A stretch of DNA of 64,000 bases. Source: Polychytrium aggregatum. Its lineage: Eukaryota; Chytridiomycota; Chytridiomycetes; Polychytriales. Positions 37,577 through 50,253 of this stretch are shown here, piece by piece. The notes under the pieces were generated by a model. The model was not told where the DNA came from, searched no databases, and worked only from the letters and a program-made list of their open reading frames with translations. The position numbers and the translations under genes were made by a program. The number at the start of each line of letters is the position of its first letter. The first letter of the stretch is position 1. Location of the stretch: NCBI RefSeq assembly GCF_025602895.1, contig NW_026516215.1:496001-560000 (forward strand), given 5' to 3'.

Positions 37577-38395
37577 CTACGAGCAGATGGCCTGCAGCCA
37601 TATCCGGACTCCCTCCTCCGAATCATCCCACAGTTTCCAATCTGCGTCGACCCGGATGCCCTTGGATCCCAGGGCAGTGCATTGCCGCCCCGTCCAGTCG
37701 CTGCCCCGGGCTACGATTCGGCAGAGGCGAGGATCGAGTTGCTCGCCCTCGCCCTCGCAGAAAGCCTCAAAGGATACCGATGAAAAGCTGATGTCGAGGT
37801 GGGCGACAGAGAAGGTGGCCGACTTGATCAAAACCCGGAGTCCTTGATCGGTGATGTTGAGGCAGTGCGAGAGCGACAGGAATGCATAGACCGCCGGAGC
37901 GCCGGCCATCATCGCAAGGGATTTGTCCGAGGTGTGTGTGCCAGAAAGGTCGAGGCGCTGGAGGTTCGGAAACAGCTCGGGTATCCTTCCAATCCATTCG
38001 GGTGAAAAGCCAAAGCAGCGAGAGATGTTCAGCGACCGGAGGAGTGGCATGGCCGGCAGATTGCTGATGCGGTGGCTCGTCGAAAGATCCAGGTCCTGGA
38101 GACTGGCTCCACACCAGCGCCAGAGGCCATCGAGGGCATGCTGGTCCATATCACCCCAGGGTGCGATTAGCCGGCTCAGCTGTCCACTGAAGGCCGAGAG
38201 AGCTTTGAGCGGTAGAACATGACGACCTGTGCGGTCGTCCGGGAGAATGCCCTTGCGGGTGATGTGGGCTGTGAGCCGGAGAAGCCTCGAGCGACTGCAG
38301 CTCCTCCACTTCCGGCAAGCCCTGGAGGCGATATAGAGGCCCGGCAACGGGCATTTTTGGAATATCAGGACGAGTATTTCCGTAGGCAAATCCAT
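37577..38395 (-). CDS. F-box / leucine-rich-repeat protein
   Basis: Single exon, 272 aa from ATG 38395. It begins directly with an F-box-like motif, MDLPTEILVLIFQKCPLPGL, followed by SRACRKWRSCSRSRLLR. Downstream are LRR-type segments of the AMN1/FBXL kind: LQDLDLSTSHRISNLPAMPL, LRSLNISRCFGFSPEWIGRI, LQRLDLSGTHTSDKSLAMMA and LSLSHCLNITDQGLRVLIKS. Proteins of this layout are substrate receptors of SCF ubiquitin ligases: the F-box binds Skp1 and the LRRs hold the substrate. The frame is open upstream to 38533 without an ATG, so 38395 is taken as start. The C-terminus (VDADWKLWDDSEEGVRIWLQ) is not a known domain. The substrate is not inferable. Confidence 0.85.
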   Translation of the reverse strand: MDLPTEILVLIFQKCPLPGLYIASRACRKWRSCSRSRLLRLTAHITRKGILPDDRTGRHVLPLKALSAFSGQLSRLIAPWGDMDQHALDGLWRWCGASLQDLDLSTSHRISNLPAMPLLRSLNISRCFGFSPEWIGRIPELFPNLQRLDLSGTHTSDKSLAMMAGAPAVYAFLSLSHCLNITDQGLRVLIKSATFSVAHLDISFSSVSFEAFCEGEGEQLDPRLCRIVARGSDWTGRQCTALGSKGIRVDADWKLWDDSEEGVRIWLQAICS

Positions 38396-39018
38396 GGGGG
38401 ATCCCGGACTTGATATCGACAAGCCCTGGCGAAGAGCGGTGGCGGTTGCGGGTAGCAGAGGCAGACACCAGCGGGCCCCTGAATGGACGGAGATGGTGTC
38501 AGTAGAAGCTGCCTCTCGTTGACGACAGAGCACACGCAGTATCGCCCGTAGCGAACCGCCCTAAATGCAGGAGCGAATGGGCCTGCATCCATCGGGCCGT
38601 CGAGCTATTGCCCTGGCTGGCAGGACCAGGGGGTGTCTGGCTGGTGGCATTGGGCGATCATGATGCCGGTCCATGATTGGGTGGCGGGAAAGAGAGCCGG
38701 GACTTGTGCGGCGACTGGCAAAGTGAGGATTCGCAAACCGCTGCCACCGGGACTGGATGCACAATCCTTTCTCTGTCAAGGTGCAGCATCGAGTGTGTGC
38801 TGGGTAGCCATCATGAAGGATGGAGGTACGAGCATTCCCACCCAGATAAATCAGTGCAAGCAGTGTCCCCTTTCGTTTTGTGAACGCTGATGTGCTCTGA
38901 CGACTCGTTTATTGGCTCGCTTAATCATCCATTTGCTCATCCGTTCATTTGCTCATCCGTTCATGGCTGTGCACAGAATCGGTAAATGGCTATCGATGAA
39001 TTGCCGAACCGGGCTGGT
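38396..39018. other. spacer between F-box gene start and PPM1 stop
   Basis: No gene is supported. A 16-bp direct repeat (units of ATTTGCTCATCCGTTC) is present at 38930-38964, near the 3' end of the methyltransferase gene. Confidence 0.5.
38930..38964. repeat. 16-bp direct repeat
   Basis: Two tandem copies of ATTTGCTCATCCGTTC with a partial unit before them, about 60-90 bp from the PPM1 stop codon. Confidence 0.85.
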
Positions 39019-41142
39019 CTAGCTGCTGCCGGATTTGATGGGAAGCACCGGACGGATGGGCTCGTATGCTGTGAACTGGACTCCGTGGAAGGGCGACAGC
39101 GGGTCCTGCATATCTAGCGAGCTCTTGAATGCCCACGAGACACAGTAGTGCGCACTCAGCAGCCTCCATTCCTCGACTTCGTCAAAGATCTCCAATTTCA
39201 TGATTCTGCAACATGCAGGCAGCGTCAGCACTACACCTAAGCAGGCAGAAGCAGAATATTGTGTGTCGCAGGCGCGCACGACGGACAAACATTCAGTCGT
39301 GCCCACCTTAGATGCTCCTGCGGATCGGTGTGGTGATCCCAGATCTGGTTCATGTCAAGTGCATGGGCTTGATCGAAGCCGTGCTTGAGATAGCGCTCCT
39401 TCTGGTCTTCGATTGTGGGATACGAGTGAATCCCGGGCAGCTCGATTCCACGCATCTGCGGGGAGCAACTTGGAGTATTATCGGCCTGTCGGCGACCAAA
39501 ATGTCCGATGACGGGCAGGCCCGTAGAGTCTCCAGCGTACACATGGACATGTCTCTCCGGTCTGCGCTCGTTCCGCCACGCAATCGCATACCTTCAGGTT
39601 ATGGAGCATTACGCGTCCAAAGGCATCGTCGGGGAGGATCTGTTCATAGGTCACGTACATGGCGTTGTCCATATGGGTGGCGACCCATCTGACGAGGGCG
39701 TCCGAGTCCTGAGGCAGCATGTATATCATTACACACTCGGACAGGAACAGCGTCGGCAGCCTATCGGTGGCATCCGCGGGGCAGCGCCAGACAACGGAGA
39801 CCGGTGTAAGCAGATGTGCGTTTTGGGTCGACGATGCACTGTGGTCAGAATCAAGATGCGCAACCAAGGCCAAGAGCATGCCCAGTTCGCGGACGTCCAA
39901 GTGCTCCCACCTTTTGTCAAATCCGTGGGATTCGAGCTTGGCAACGACCTCGGTTTCCCACTTGCGGAGATCTCCAGCAATCAAATGGTATCCCTTGGCG
40001 TGGATCTCCATGCCACCCATGGCTGAGGCCGGACAACAAGCGCCGTCAAAGCGTTAGTCGGTATTGTCATCCGGAAGGTCCCGATGTCCCCATGCAGCCT
40101 GGGCCTTACCGAGTTTGTAGTCCTCTAGCAGCTCGAGCATCTCCTTCTTCTTTCGAAGTACACCGACCTTCTTGACGGTATTTTCGCCAAAGTCGATCTC
40201 AAAGTAATTCCGGGCCGAGACGCCACCAGCCTGGGACGATGGAGCACCCCGAGGTCGCCGCAATAGTCAAGATGGGTCGAGCAGCATTGTTAAGCAGCGT
40301 TGTTGAGCAGCATCGTTGAGCAGCGTATCGAGCATGTCGATGCAACCCTGTTGGGAATATTGGCAAAGCCATGGCGCCGGCACCCACCTTCAACAGAAAG
40401 TATCGAGTATCCGATCCTGCCCCCAGCGACACGACCTGCTTCGACTCCGGGTTGGTTTTGAGGAACTTGGCGGTGAGATCGTCGAGAGCCCGAACTCGGG
40501 AGTATGTGCCTGTATCCACCGCAGCGATCGTCACGACATGAGATCCAGACACAAGTGGGCGGCACCTCGTAAGTCCCACTTTGTCGTCATAGCCTCTGGC
40601 TGCATTCGTTGCAACGGCGATCGACAGCCAAGAATGCTGTCCGCGCTCTTCCTGGCTGATGTGAGGAGTTTGCCGTTGGTGCGTCCTGCCTCCAGCATCT
40701 ACTGGCTATCTGCATTGCCCTCTCTGTTGCCTCGTATACACTCTATTGGGCAGCCACGGGTCGTTTCGGTATTCCTCGCCTAGATCGTTGTGCTCGCCAT
40801 ACCTCGGTTGATGATGGGTGGGCGTTTGGCTCCTCGGCGCACAAACCATTTGATAAATGGGTCCGACAAGTAGCCCATTTCAACCGCAGATGCTCGGCTG
40901 ATGACGGCGTCATCGTTGGTGCCGCGGATCGACTCGTCCTGGGAGTCGTGCGGCAGCGCCGAGGCAGGCGGATGGAAGCTGGGCAGCGGGCTGATACCAT
41001 CGATCGTCGCTGTCGTTGGCAGATTGCGACGCGGAGGCGGGAGGGGTGTGCCCGGCGATCGGAACGACGAGCTATCGCCGGCCTGGTATGGGGCGGCGGG
41101 AGCATGGTCCCTCAAGGGCGGAAACGATGGATGCGAGGACAT
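39019..41142 (-). CDS. PPM1: leucine carboxyl methyltransferase of PP2A catalytic subunit
   Basis: Six minus-strand exons: 41142-40803, 40509-40388, 40230-40110, 40022-39592, 39455-39307 and 39205-39019, 449 aa, all phases closing. The LCMT1/Ppm1 signatures are clear: SIRGTNDDAVISRASAVEMG, YLSDPFIKWFV, RPPIINRG joined to TYSRVRALDDL, the SAM-binding VVSLGAGSDTRYFLL, FEIDF with a following VKKVGVLRKK, GDLRKW, PTLFLSECVMIYML for the substrate pocket, and the C-terminal MKLEIFDEVEEWRLLSAHYC followed by VSWA. The enzyme methylates the C-terminal Leu of PP2A catalytic subunit with S-adenosylmethionine, which controls B-subunit binding. The first 60 residues are a Pro-rich extension. Intron 2 holds a 13-bp minisatellite. 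Confidence 0.95.
40279..40330. repeat. 13-bp minisatellite in PPM1 intron 2
   Basis: About four imperfect units of the type GAGCAGCATTGTT/AAGCAGCGTTGTT inside one intron of the methyltransferase gene. Confidence 0.85.
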
Positions 41143-41396
41143 GGGAGGGCGGCGAGGCGGATGGTTGGATAGATGAGCAGGTGGTGCCGAGACAGAGACG
41201 GAAAGCAGGGCCGGTTGGCTCCAAGCCCACGCCAAATGCAACCAAGCGGGCTCTCGCTCGCCAGCCACACCGCAGACCCAACGGCTGCCCGAGCGATCGA
41301 TGAATATATTGACGGTATGAGGCACTTCGGAGGGCATCGCGGTGTCCGAGTGTCTACCGGGGTTGCTGGAGCAACCCTCCACGCTATCGGATGAAT

Positions 41397-42124
41397 CTAC
41401 TCGCTTTTGGAATCGTTGCTCTCGAGCCTTTCCAGCAACTTCAGGTAGCTGTTCTTGTCCTTGAGCTTGATGAAAACAGCACTGAGACAGAGACATGCGC
41501 ATATTGTTAGCTTAGATGCAAGCTCCGTGGCACCCTCGTCCCTCGGCTATCGCTGGACAGGAGCTGTATCAACGCTTCCGTTGCCGTTTCGTCAGGGCTT
41601 CCTTCGAATATCCAGCACAGGGCCCAACAGAGGTCTGATCGCCAAGAGCGTTACGGTACTCACAGAGTTGCGAATGCCGTGAAGGAGGTGATAGCAAAGT
41701 CTCGCTCGGCAGTGACCCGGACGATTACTGGATAAAATGATGTGGAAAGCCCTGGTCAGCACTTCCAGACGCTCCCGGCGACAGAGCATCGGCCGAACCG
41801 AGCGCGGCTACACCATGGCGGTTGGCGCTCGACAGGAAACGTACTAGCGCTGTTCGAAGTGCCATCATTCGGGAGGTTGGACTTTCGGATGATCTGGACG
41901 AGACTTTCGAGGAACAGCAAGCCCACGCAGGCCGCAACAATCAAAGAGGCGTGCTTGAGGGCCTTGACTTTGTGCGAGTTACGCAGGAACTTGAGCAGGG
42001 CTCGGCGCTTGGAAGCCCCGATGAACGACGGCGAGATGAGGGCACCAAGGTAGACCACAATCTCAACCGCGAGGACCAGAAGAGCGAGCTTGCTGAAGAT
42101 GCTGTATTCCTGGAGCACTGCCAT
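41397..42124 (-). CDS. BAP31/Yet-like ER membrane protein
   Basis: Three minus-strand exons: 42124-41845, 41727-41664 and 41481-41397, 142 aa, phases 1 and 2. Three hydrophobic segments are spaced as in the BAP31 N-terminal membrane domain: KLALLVLAVEIVVYLGALIS (about 10-30), KHASLIVAACVGLLFLESLV (about 55-75) and DFAITSFTAFATLAVFIKL (about 103-120). A basic loop follows the first helix (KRRALLKFLRNS), and a short charged tail (LKDKNSYLKLLERLESND) replaces the longer coiled coil of animal BAP31. Family proteins act in ER export and quality control of membrane proteins. The last helix is built from exons 2 and 3, which supports the splice model. Family assignment is moderate; other small three-pass ER proteins are possible. 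Confidence 0.7.
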
Positions 42125-42280
42125 GACCGATGCGGGTATTGGACGACGATGGAGAATGGTGGAGAATGATGGAGGCGAGCGAAAAGGTATCGAGCCGCAT
42201 CGCCACACGCGCAGCAGCGGCGACTTGAGGGCGCGGTTGGGCTGGCCCAGCGATCTGTTCTTGGCCGACCATCATCCGAG
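42125..42280. promoter_or_regulatory. shared divergent promoter region, BAP31-like gene / DDX41
   Basis: Only 156 bp separate the two start codons, which point away from each other. Both promoters and both 5' leaders must fit here. No TATA-like word is evident. Confidence 0.4.
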
Positions 42281-45303
<3,023 letters not shown>

Positions 45304-45727
45304 ATGATCCGAATGGGTTGCGGTGCACTGGAGCGCTGGCCGTGCGCTCTACTCGGTGGAATCGGGACGCCATCCCATTTCCATGAACACGGAATATGAA
45401 ACGGCTTGCATCGAGCAAAGTCATGTGCAATGAAATCAATCGCCTCGCCGATGCGGTCGAGGCAATGCAGGCTTTCGACTGCTGCCAGCACGACATGCAT
45501 TGACCTCAGCGAGGAACTTCGTTCCCCGCAGTATCCCGATCGCACCTGGTTGAAGCGCAGGGATGCGGGTGCTCCCGGATGCTGTCTGCGCGGGGGGCAT
45601 GGGCCGTGCTTGGGTGTCGGATCCTGGAGCGCCCGCTCGTCTTTGATCTCGGCCGCTGCTCACCATCCGCGAGCGGGGCATCCTTTGCCCGACCTTCAAC
45701 CTCTGGCCTCCTCTGCCGCTGACAGTC
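45304..45727. other. spacer between DDX41 and ARP5
   Basis: DDX41 3' flank and ARP5 upstream region; no gene or repeat is supported. Confidence 0.5.
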
Positions 45728-48700
45728 ATGGCCAACAGCTACGACTCGTACCGCAACTCGTCGATGCCGATCGTCGTCGATGCCGGATCCCACTCGCTTC
45801 GGGCGGGCTGGGCGGACCAGAAATTACCTCCATGTGCGAATCCACCCCCATCTCATCCAGCCTATCGACCGCATCCATGAGACTTACCTGCCAGATCGCC
45901 GTCCTCGGTCCCGTTGGCTTCATTCGTGCGTGCCCGCCCTTCTTGTCTGGCCTCTCTAACCCGCTATCGTCGGTGTCGGCATCCTACTGCAGTGATTTTC
46001 GATAATATCGTGGCGAAGCATAAAGATAAAAAGGGCACGCACCATCGGATCCTCGTCGGCAACAATGTCCATCTCGCCGGCCTGACGGGGGCAGCCAAGT
46101 CGGCCTTTGATGGCGGCGTTCTGGTCAACTCTGATCTGATGGTAAGCAACGACACCATCGGCTACTCGATGAATGTGGCTGCTGGCCATGGCCCCGTCTC
46201 GAACAACATCTCCGACCCAATGCGCACCCGTCTCTCTAATGCGTTGCCGCTCGTCTTTTCTGCAACCGCTCGCCCGACCAACCCTCAGGAGCATACGCTG
46301 GACTATATTTTTCTGCGGCTCGGCATAGACACCGATCGGGTTCACCATCCGGTTCTGATGACCGAGCCTGTCTGCAATCCTCTGCACTCGCGAAAACGTC
46401 GGTAGCTCATGGATGGCAATAGTCGATAGCAATAGTCGATAGCGGCAGCGGAGACAACAGTGGGCGGCAGCGACGAGACCCCCTTGCGACGCTTGATGGT
46501 CGCCCGATCGAGCAGCTTAACGAGATCGAACGGAACCACTGATGTCGAGCGATGTATGCCGCTCAAACGGCTCCTTGGGCATTGGGTCCAAGGTGTTGGC
46601 TGACATGTTCATGGCGGCCGCTTCAGTCTCCTCGGAGCTTCTGTTTGAGGTCTACCAGGCGCCGTCCGTTTCGTACGGAATCGACGCCTGCTTCAGCTAC
46701 TACAACAACCAGATGCCTCTGGGATCCAGCCAAGGCGGGTTCATCGTGTCGGCAAACCACAACGGAACGGTCCTGCTGCCGATATGGGACTCGCGATGCG
46801 TGGTTGAGCATTGCCGAAGGTTGGGATCTCTGTGCCTAATCTCTCAGGATCAAGCCAGATGGATTGGCGATCTTGCGCGTACGGCCTCGATCGAATGCGG
46901 TCCTGATCCGGTGTTTCTGCTTGTTGCCTCCAGGATATCGTACGGCGGCCTGCAGAGTGTCGACTACATGATGAAGGTGCTGCAGATGAAGTTCTCGTCG
47001 ATCCCTCCAGTCAAGATTTCTCCTGCGGACGCGGAGGTATGTCCCTGTTGGCTTTGATGCAAGCGGTCGTCCTTTGCGGCCCACTCACGGCATCTACTAT
47101 CAAACATGCAGAGCTACGTGCACAATCATTGCTATGTCTCGTTGGACTACATGAACGAGCTACGAGAGCTGTCCAACCCGCAGAGCTTGGCGCCAAAGGA
47201 TATCGCGATCCAGTTCCCGTACATTTCCAAGGTACAGGGCCGGTGCGCTGGGCTTGGACCGGGTCAATTGGTCCTGAGCCGCTTGGGTGGTGTACTGGCA
47301 CAGCCATGCTTCATTCTATGACGGGATTGCATCTGCGCTCATGGAAGTTTACGGAACTAATGCTATCAAGTACTTGCCACCAGTTTGGCCCCACTCTCAC
47401 AGCAGAGGAGCAAGAACGAGCGGCCCAGCGACGCAAGGAGCAGGGACGGAGGCTTCAAGAGCAGGCTGCCAAGAATCGAGAAGAAAAGGTTCGTCTGGAC
47501 TGGATCCGTCTGGGCCGGATCCGTCTGGGCTGGATCCGTCTGGGCCGGATCCGTCTGGGCTGGATCCGTCGTGGGTCCGGCTGGCAGGTGTAGAGAAGCA
47601 TGGATACTAAACCGCTTCATGCTTGTCGCATTTTCAGCTGCGAAAGAAGGAAGAATACTTGGAGGTCCTCAACGCATTGCTTCAGAATCCTGATAATGCG
47701 GTGCGTTTGGAAATAACCCGATGGAGGCGCACCAGAGCCATGCCAGCCAGGGATTGAATGTGCAAGCATGCGCTTACCCTTCTTTGGTCTGATTCGACAA
47801 TGGCGCTGCTGCCGATCCTCTTCTCCTGCTATAGGAGCTTCGATCGCACGGGTTTGAGTCGCTGGCCGAGTGCGAGGATGTCGTCAAAGAAACTGAAGTT
47901 GCTATCAAGAAGGCTCGGAACAAGCAATTGGGGATCGTCGAGCCGCCGCCAGAGCGCGTAAGTACACTTCATCGACGCTGCCGGCCACTAGAGCCATGAG
48001 CGGCAGCCGGTGTGCTCCGAGACACTACCCTCCAGAGTTTCCGCAGCCCGTGTATGCGCAAGTCTCTTTACAAACACTGCCTGCTCCGTAGGACGAGCCT
48101 GTGTTTTTGTACCTGGATGTGCCCGACTCGGAGCTCACCGAAGAGCAAAAGAAGGAGAAGCGCAAGAGCCGACTGCTTAAGGCTGGCCACGACGCCCGCG
48201 AGAGAGCACGCAAGGACAAGGAGCAGGAGCGGCTACGAGAGGTTCGTTTGTTGCTCGGCACTGGCTCCTGCGGCTGAACGAGATGCTGAACGAGATGCTG
48301 AACGAGATGCCGTTGACCCTTGCAGGAAGAGCTTCTGCGACATGAAGAAGAAGCGCGCAATGCAGACTTTGGCAAGTGGCTCACCGAGCTCAGAGCCAAG
48401 CGACAGGTACGTGGCCGCATCGCATGGCACACACTCCACGGCAGCTTAAGCGCCAACAGAGAGTGACCTAGAACGAAGATCCGCACTGCATTCTCATATT
48501 TGTTCATCGCGGCGCTCCGTCGTGGGAAACTGCAGCTGGTGGTTGACAAGGTTCGAGCACGGCAGCGCAAGAGAGCGCAGCTGGCCGATCGACGCAGCCA
48601 GGCCTCGCAGATGCGCATGAAGAACATTGCATCGCTGGCAAGCGATGAGCCAACGCCAAAACGTCGCCGGAAGGCACAAACTGGTAAGACGGGTCCGAGT

Positions 48701-49850
48701 CGACCTGTCCCAAATCGATTCGTTCGGACTCTGGCCACGGTGACAATGACAAAACGCAAGCGGCATTGACCTATCTCGTTGACCACGGCCCATCTATTGC
48801 AAATTGCGTGGACACACTGGCCAATCAGAGGATACCTTTGGTGCCGACGATGACGACTGGGGAATCTACCGAGAAATCGTAAGGCGCTCGCTGCATCCAG
48901 ACCAAGGCCATGACCCGTCCTCTGGCTACTGAGGCCGATTGTCGGACATTGGTGGCCTGTCCAAGTTTGCTGGAGATGTGCCGACTGCTATATCGACGGA
49001 CCATAACAGTCCTGGCTTGCATCTGGCAACATGCCCCAGCGCCGTCGCCTACTGACTCGGTGTGGTGTGGTTTCTCGCGGATGCAGAAAGGTGTCGAAGA
49101 CGAGGACGAAGACGAGGAGGATGCCCTGTTGCTGTCAAAATACGATGGGCTCCTGACGACGCACGATCCAGAGTTTGTGCCTGAGGATATCTTTGGCGAG
49201 AACAAGTCGCCGTTTGCAAACACGCTGATCGACTATCTCTCGCATGGCGTCCCCACGGGCCGCGAAACTGAGATCGAGAAAGAGGCTCGCGACTACCAGA
49301 TCCATCTCAACGTCGAGCGAATCCGCATCCCCGAGGTGCTATTTCAGCCCTCGATTGCTGGGCTTGATCAGGCCGGAGTCGTCGAGGTGCTGTCGGATGT
49401 GATCGAACGATTTGACCAAGCGGCGCAGATCCGTATGATTGAGGTACTGGCCCGCGCCGCAGACCGTCGCCGGATTGAGCATCGCTGAGGATGTGTCATG
49501 TGGTTTCACACTGCTTCTTCCCGTTTGACTTGGCAAACATCCAGAACGTCTTTGTCACCGGCGGACACTCGCAGTATCCAAACTTTACCACGCGGCTCTA
49601 CAACGAAATCCGCGCCCTATGCGAGCCCTCTCAGAAAGTCAACATTGTTCTGGCTAGAGATCCTTTGCTGGATGCATGGAAAGGAGCCGCCAAATACGCC
49701 CTGGCACACCGGCCAAGCAGCGACCAGCCCAGCTCCATCTGGATCCAACGGGAGCAATGGGATGAGTGTGGCCACGACTACCTGATCGAGCACGCCTTGA
49801 GCAATCGGTACTACGGTGCATCCATTTTGAAACGGGACACTCTGTTTTGA
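45728..49850 (+). CDS. ARP5: Arp5, actin-related subunit of the INO80 chromatin remodeller
   Basis: Fifteen exons: 45728-45833, 45993-46141, 46289-46397, 46627-46819, 46934-47036, 47112-47231, 47384-47488, 47638-47700, 47835-47957, 48092-48241, 48326-48406, 48536-48683, 48829-48878, 49087-49443 and 49545-49850, 720 aa. Actin-fold blocks: PIVVDAGSHSLRAGWADQKL, HHPVLMTEPVCNPLHSR, SSELLFEVYQAPSVSYGIDA, HCRRISYGGLQSVDYM, VERIRIPEVLFQPSIAG, NVFVTGGHSQYPNFTTRL and DPLLDAWKGAAKYALAH. Between the two actin halves lies the long charged, coiled-coil insertion typical of Arp5 (about residues 240-500: EEQERAAQRRKEQGRRLQEQ, TEEQKKEKRKSRLL). Arp5 with Ies6 couples ATP hydrolysis to nucleosome sliding. Exon 3 uses a weak donor (GTCGGT). 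The last residues, ILKRDTLF, and the TGA come from the dispersed repeat copy E. Confidence 0.94.
47501..47575. repeat. 15-bp minisatellite in ARP5 intron 7
   Basis: About five units of TGGATCCGTCTGGGC/CGGATCCGTCTGGGC beginning directly after the donor at 47489. Units of 15 bp keep the upstream frame open (DWIRLGRIRLG), which could mislead gene prediction. Confidence 0.95.
48275..48310. repeat. 12-bp minisatellite in ARP5 intron 10
   Basis: Three copies of GAACGAGATGCT within an 84-nt intron. Confidence 0.95.
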
Positions 49851-49940
49851 GCCAGGACTGTTGATTATTTCTGGGCCTTGAATACACTCACCCGTCCATC
49901 GCAGCCATGGCCACATGATGTACTCACGGTGCATGGAAGC
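49829..49940 (+). mobile_element. dispersed inverted-terminus repeat, copy E (5' part), overlapping ARP5 stop
   Basis: Begins GAAACGGGACACTCTGTTTT and continues GAGCCAGGACTGTTGATTAT, then CTGGGCCTTGAATACACTCA (followed by CCC), then a diverged copy of the right stem. No matching right-hand terminus is found before 50250, so this is a partial copy. Positions 49829-49850 are also the last codons and stop of ARP5. Confidence 0.6.
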
Positions 49941-50253
49941 TAAGCGACTCAAGTTACCCTGGCCAGAGCCCCGAATATACGGATCACCGATGCCGATGCC
50001 GACGCCGATGTCGACGCCGGGATGGCAGCCCGCGTAATGAGGTATTTGGTCCTTCCCGATATTCATAAATAGGTTTATTGCCCGTCCAGGCGCAGCAGTC
50101 CAGAGTGAGTTGGTATGGACAGGAGAGACAGCGCGAGGAACATGCAATCTGGTCTAGGACGCCAAGCTCCGATACGGCTATTACTGTATGATGATGCGCA
50201 CAGGTGGGAGCTGGGAATTGAGAAGGATGGCGCTGGCGTCGCAGAAGCAGGCG
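49941..50253. other. spacer between ARP5 and the BTB-TLDc gene stop
   Basis: Convergent 3' flanks. A GATGCCGATGCCGACGCCGATG-like 6-bp tract occurs near 49988-50015. No gene is supported. Confidence 0.45.

Noticed and set aside
36838-37791. 317-codon plus-strand ORF
   Set aside because: Runs antisense through the F-box/LRR gene at its 3' end and shows no family signature.
38850-38885. Possible sixth repeat terminus (CAGTGTCCCCTTTCGTTTTG)
   Set aside because: Only the terminal word resembles the family; the internal landmark words are absent.
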